From Bacteroidota bacterium (GTDB lineage Bacteria > Bacteroidota > Bacteroidia > Cytophagales > Cyclobacteriaceae), in contig JAEZGH010000176.1 of the NCBI GenBank assembly GCA_023417065.1, positions 1 through 35,431 of the forward strand: a stretch of 35,431 nt of DNA, written 5' to 3'. The notes below the pieces were generated by a model. It ran no database searches, was not told where the DNA came from, and was given only the letters and a program-made list of their open reading frames with translations. Both the position numbers and the translations under genes were made by a program. This document shows, one piece after another, positions 33,959-35,431 of this stretch. Position 1 is the first letter of the stretch, and each line of letters opens with the position of its first letter.

Positions 33959-34357
33959 TCAGAGCGCAAAGTTCCCAGCTGCCTCTGGTTGATAAACAAC
34001 GGCTACGATCTGAAAGCGCCCTACTCCGCGGGGCACATTCCAGGAAACAACATCGCCTTCTTTCTTTCCCAATAAGGCAACGCCGATTTCAGAGAGAACA
34101 GAAACTCTTCGATTACCGGGGTCGGCCTCATCCGGATAGGTTACGGTAATATCGGCCTCTCTCCCACTGATGACATCCCTCAACTTCACCCGCGAGTTCA
34201 TCGTCACGATATTCTTTCGGATTTCGTCTTGCGACAATAATCTCGCGTTTCTGAGTCCTGAACTCAACTTGTCAATAAGCAACGGCATTTTTATCTTAAC
34301 CGATGGCGTTTCAATTAATTCCAGCAGACGCTGGTGATCATTTCTTGTAATAATCAT
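33959..34357 (-). CDS. GreA/GreB C-terminal domain protein (Rnk-like)
   Basis: A 132-residue protein with a short N-terminal helical part and the GreA/GreB C-terminal fold: VKLRDVISGREADITVTYPDEADP, then SVLSEIGVALLGKKEGDVVSWNVPRG and a last strand FQIVAVVYQPEA. It lacks the long coiled-coil finger with the acidic tip of true GreA/GreB, so it is closer to Rnk-type proteins, which bind RNA polymerase without cleavage activity. It stands alone between the LuxR regulator (convergent) and the small protein gene. Confidence 0.85.
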   Translation of the reverse strand: MIITRNDHQRLLELIETPSVKIKMPLLIDKLSSGLRNARLLSQDEIRKNIVTMNSRVKLRDVISGREADITVTYPDEADPGNRRVSVLSEIGVALLGKKEGDVVSWNVPRGVGRFQIVAVVYQPEAAGNFAL

Positions 34358-34446
34358 TTCGTAAAAATTAAAATTTGAGAATATAGAAATGCCAGTGCTG
34401 ACAGACTACATGGTTGCAACACTGGCTATTGGGGAATCAGATGTTT

Positions 34447-34638
34447 TTATTCCTGCTTTTTTGCTGGTCCAACGGTGACCGTCAGCGCTGTAACGATTGT
34501 AGCGACAACCACAACAGCAAACCAAACGGGGCTCAACACCCCGGTGAAAACGTCCCTTAGCACGATGGCTGCGAAGACTGCAACAACCGCAATAGAAGTT
34601 CTGTACAATTCTCTCCTTCCGTCGTTATAGCTGTTCAT
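34447..34638 (-). CDS. Very small membrane protein, unknown function
   Basis: A 63-residue protein with two hydrophobic segments (about 15-31 and 37-56; SIAVVAVFAAIVLRD and WFAVVVVATIVTALTVTVG) and a basic C-terminal tail. The longer in-frame version (to 34764) overlaps the upstream small gene and has no domain, so the ATG at 34638 is preferred. No family is recognised. Confidence 0.5.
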   Translation of the reverse strand: MNSYNDGRRELYRTSIAVVAVFAAIVLRDVFTGVLSPVWFAVVVVATIVTALTVTVGPAKKQE

Positions 34639-34702
34639 GGTTTGTCTGTTTAAATGCTTATTCAAAACACCACGCTGTTGCCGGATTTTGTCCAGGCCGT
34701 CA

Positions 34703-34885
34703 CTAGTCAGTAAACGCGTTGCGTCGATCGCGCACCCACGCCTCAAGAGCACTTCGCTCATCATTATTCAGATGCCTGAAGGCTTTTTGATACTCTTTTT
34801 CAAATAACTTTCTGTCGAAGCTCAACTTCGACAGAACAACCTTCGAATACTCAAGCATGCTGCGCTTAAACCTTCGTTCACTCAT
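34703..34885 (-). CDS. Small basic conserved-type protein, unknown function
   Basis: A 60-residue, highly charged helical protein (MSERRFKRSMLEYSKVVLSK, then a central helix and an LNNDERSALEAWVRD ending). I recall similar short proteins in Cytophagales genomes, which supports that it is real, but no role is known. It lies upstream of the small membrane protein on the same strand with a 64-base gap. Confidence 0.55.
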   Translation of the reverse strand: MSERRFKRSMLEYSKVVLSKLSFDRKLFEKEYQKAFRHLNNDERSALEAWVRDRRNAFTD

Positions 34886-35372
34886 GATTAGGCAGGGTTA
34901 TCGTGCTTCAGCATAACTGCCAAAGCCGTTTGAAAAAATGGATAATAAGGGGGATTTCTGTCCCGGGTTACACCGGGACCTTAAGAATGAAAGACGAGTG
35001 GCGTCGAATATTGGCTGAAAGCATAGAGAATATGCTCACCGATGTTGTGGCATCGTGAATTAGCTGTTTCGCATATGAGGCTTAAATCGCTCATTATTCT
35101 CTTTGTTGGTGACTGGTTCTATTGGAAGAACGAATCTTTGCAAATATAGTTCAAAAAACAAACACAAAATCATCTGCAACGATACAAGATTTTCGTCATG
35201 AAGGACCGAAACAAGAGTCATAAAAGATGCCGATGACCTTTGGCGAGCGACCGCTCAATTCAAACGCCGAGATTGCGCCGGATGGATTTTATTTCACCTT
35301 ACATCTATAATACTCCCTAAAATTTAGACCACTGGTTAAGTTAAAAAACAACAACTAACTTTGTGGACGAAG
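34886..35372. other. Intergenic region before the IS3-type element
   Basis: 487 bases without a supported gene. One hairpin, GTCCCGG (34960-34966) with CCGGGAC (34973-34979), is followed by CTTAAG and has no T-run. The right part, from about 35309, is probably the left end of the insertion sequence, but its exact terminal repeat cannot be fixed without the other end. Confidence 0.5.
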
Positions 35373-35431
35373 ATGAAAAAAGAGAGAAGGAAATTTACCG
35401 CTGAATTTAAAGCGCGGGTCGCCATCGAAGC
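35309..35431 (+). mobile_element. Left part of an IS3-family insertion sequence (truncated by window)
   Basis: Inferred from the orfA start at 35373 and the short A/T-rich lead-in that resembles the left ends of such elements. The left boundary (about 35309-35320) is approximate; neither the matching right repeat nor the target duplication is in the window. Confidence 0.55.
35373..35431 (+). CDS. IS3-family transposase orfA, start only
   Basis: The reading frame starts MKKERRKFTAEFKARVAIEA and runs off the window. This N-terminus is the standard start of IS3-family OrfA (helix-turn-helix, IS150-like group). A conserved leader (TAAAATTTAGACC around 35320) precedes it and probably belongs to the left inverted repeat. 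Whether the element is intact cannot be seen. Confidence 0.85.
   Translation, partial: MKKERRKFTAEFKARVAIE

Noticed and set aside
34960..34979. GTCCCGG/CCGGGAC hairpin as a terminator
   Set aside because: No T-run follows on either strand and no gene ends nearby; it is mentioned only as a structure in the intergenic region.

Overview
The window looks like a chromosomal segment of a Bacteroidota member, probably of the Cytophagales (Chryseolinea/Ohtaekwangia type); the species is inferred, not proven. The signs are two SusC/SusD pairs, LytTR/LytS-type two-component genes, an ECF42-like sigma factor with its YCII partner, a CRTAC1-type FG-GAP lipoprotein, and promoters fitting TTTG-N19-TAnnTTTG.

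Layout. 158-724 is a small DUF1772-like membrane protein, convergent with a minus-strand block (677-3639) of a LytS-type kinase, a LytTR response regulator and two GNAT acetyltransferases. 3961-5277 is a PQQ-propeller lipoprotein. 5397-6982 is the YCII/ECF42 sigma pair. 7272-7607 is a small membrane protein, separated from the next block by a bidirectional terminator. 7756-16112 (minus strand) is a compact polysaccharide utilisation locus, read in the order surface lipoprotein, SusC, SusD, GH43 arabinanase. Its 757-bp upstream region carries LacI-type palindromes. 16870-19825 holds a small anchored protein and an FG-GAP/ASPIC lipoprotein. 19939-22883 holds a DHp-only kinase fragment and a divergent GAF/PAS sensor without an output domain. 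22898-23806 is an AraC regulator.

The most interesting unit is 24135-31588. A Bacteroidota-type promoter and a SAM-I-clan (S-box) riboswitch precede a tight SusC-SusD-arylsulfatase-FGE operon. The aptamer is supported by a 13-bp P1, a 7-bp perfect pseudoknot, P3, P4 and the conserved core. The sulfatase has the Cys-type CAPTR site, and the FGE keeps both catalytic cysteines and has an export signal. Read together, this is a candidate sulfur-scavenging locus: low SAM would switch on outer-membrane import of a sulfated compound, periplasmic desulfation, and on-site maturation of the sulfatase.

The right end has two small exported proteins, a PAS-LuxR regulator with a palindrome over its own promoter, a GreA/Rnk-like factor, two very small proteins, and the first codons of an IS3-family orfA running off the edge. 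No tRNA, rRNA or CRISPR array was seen.
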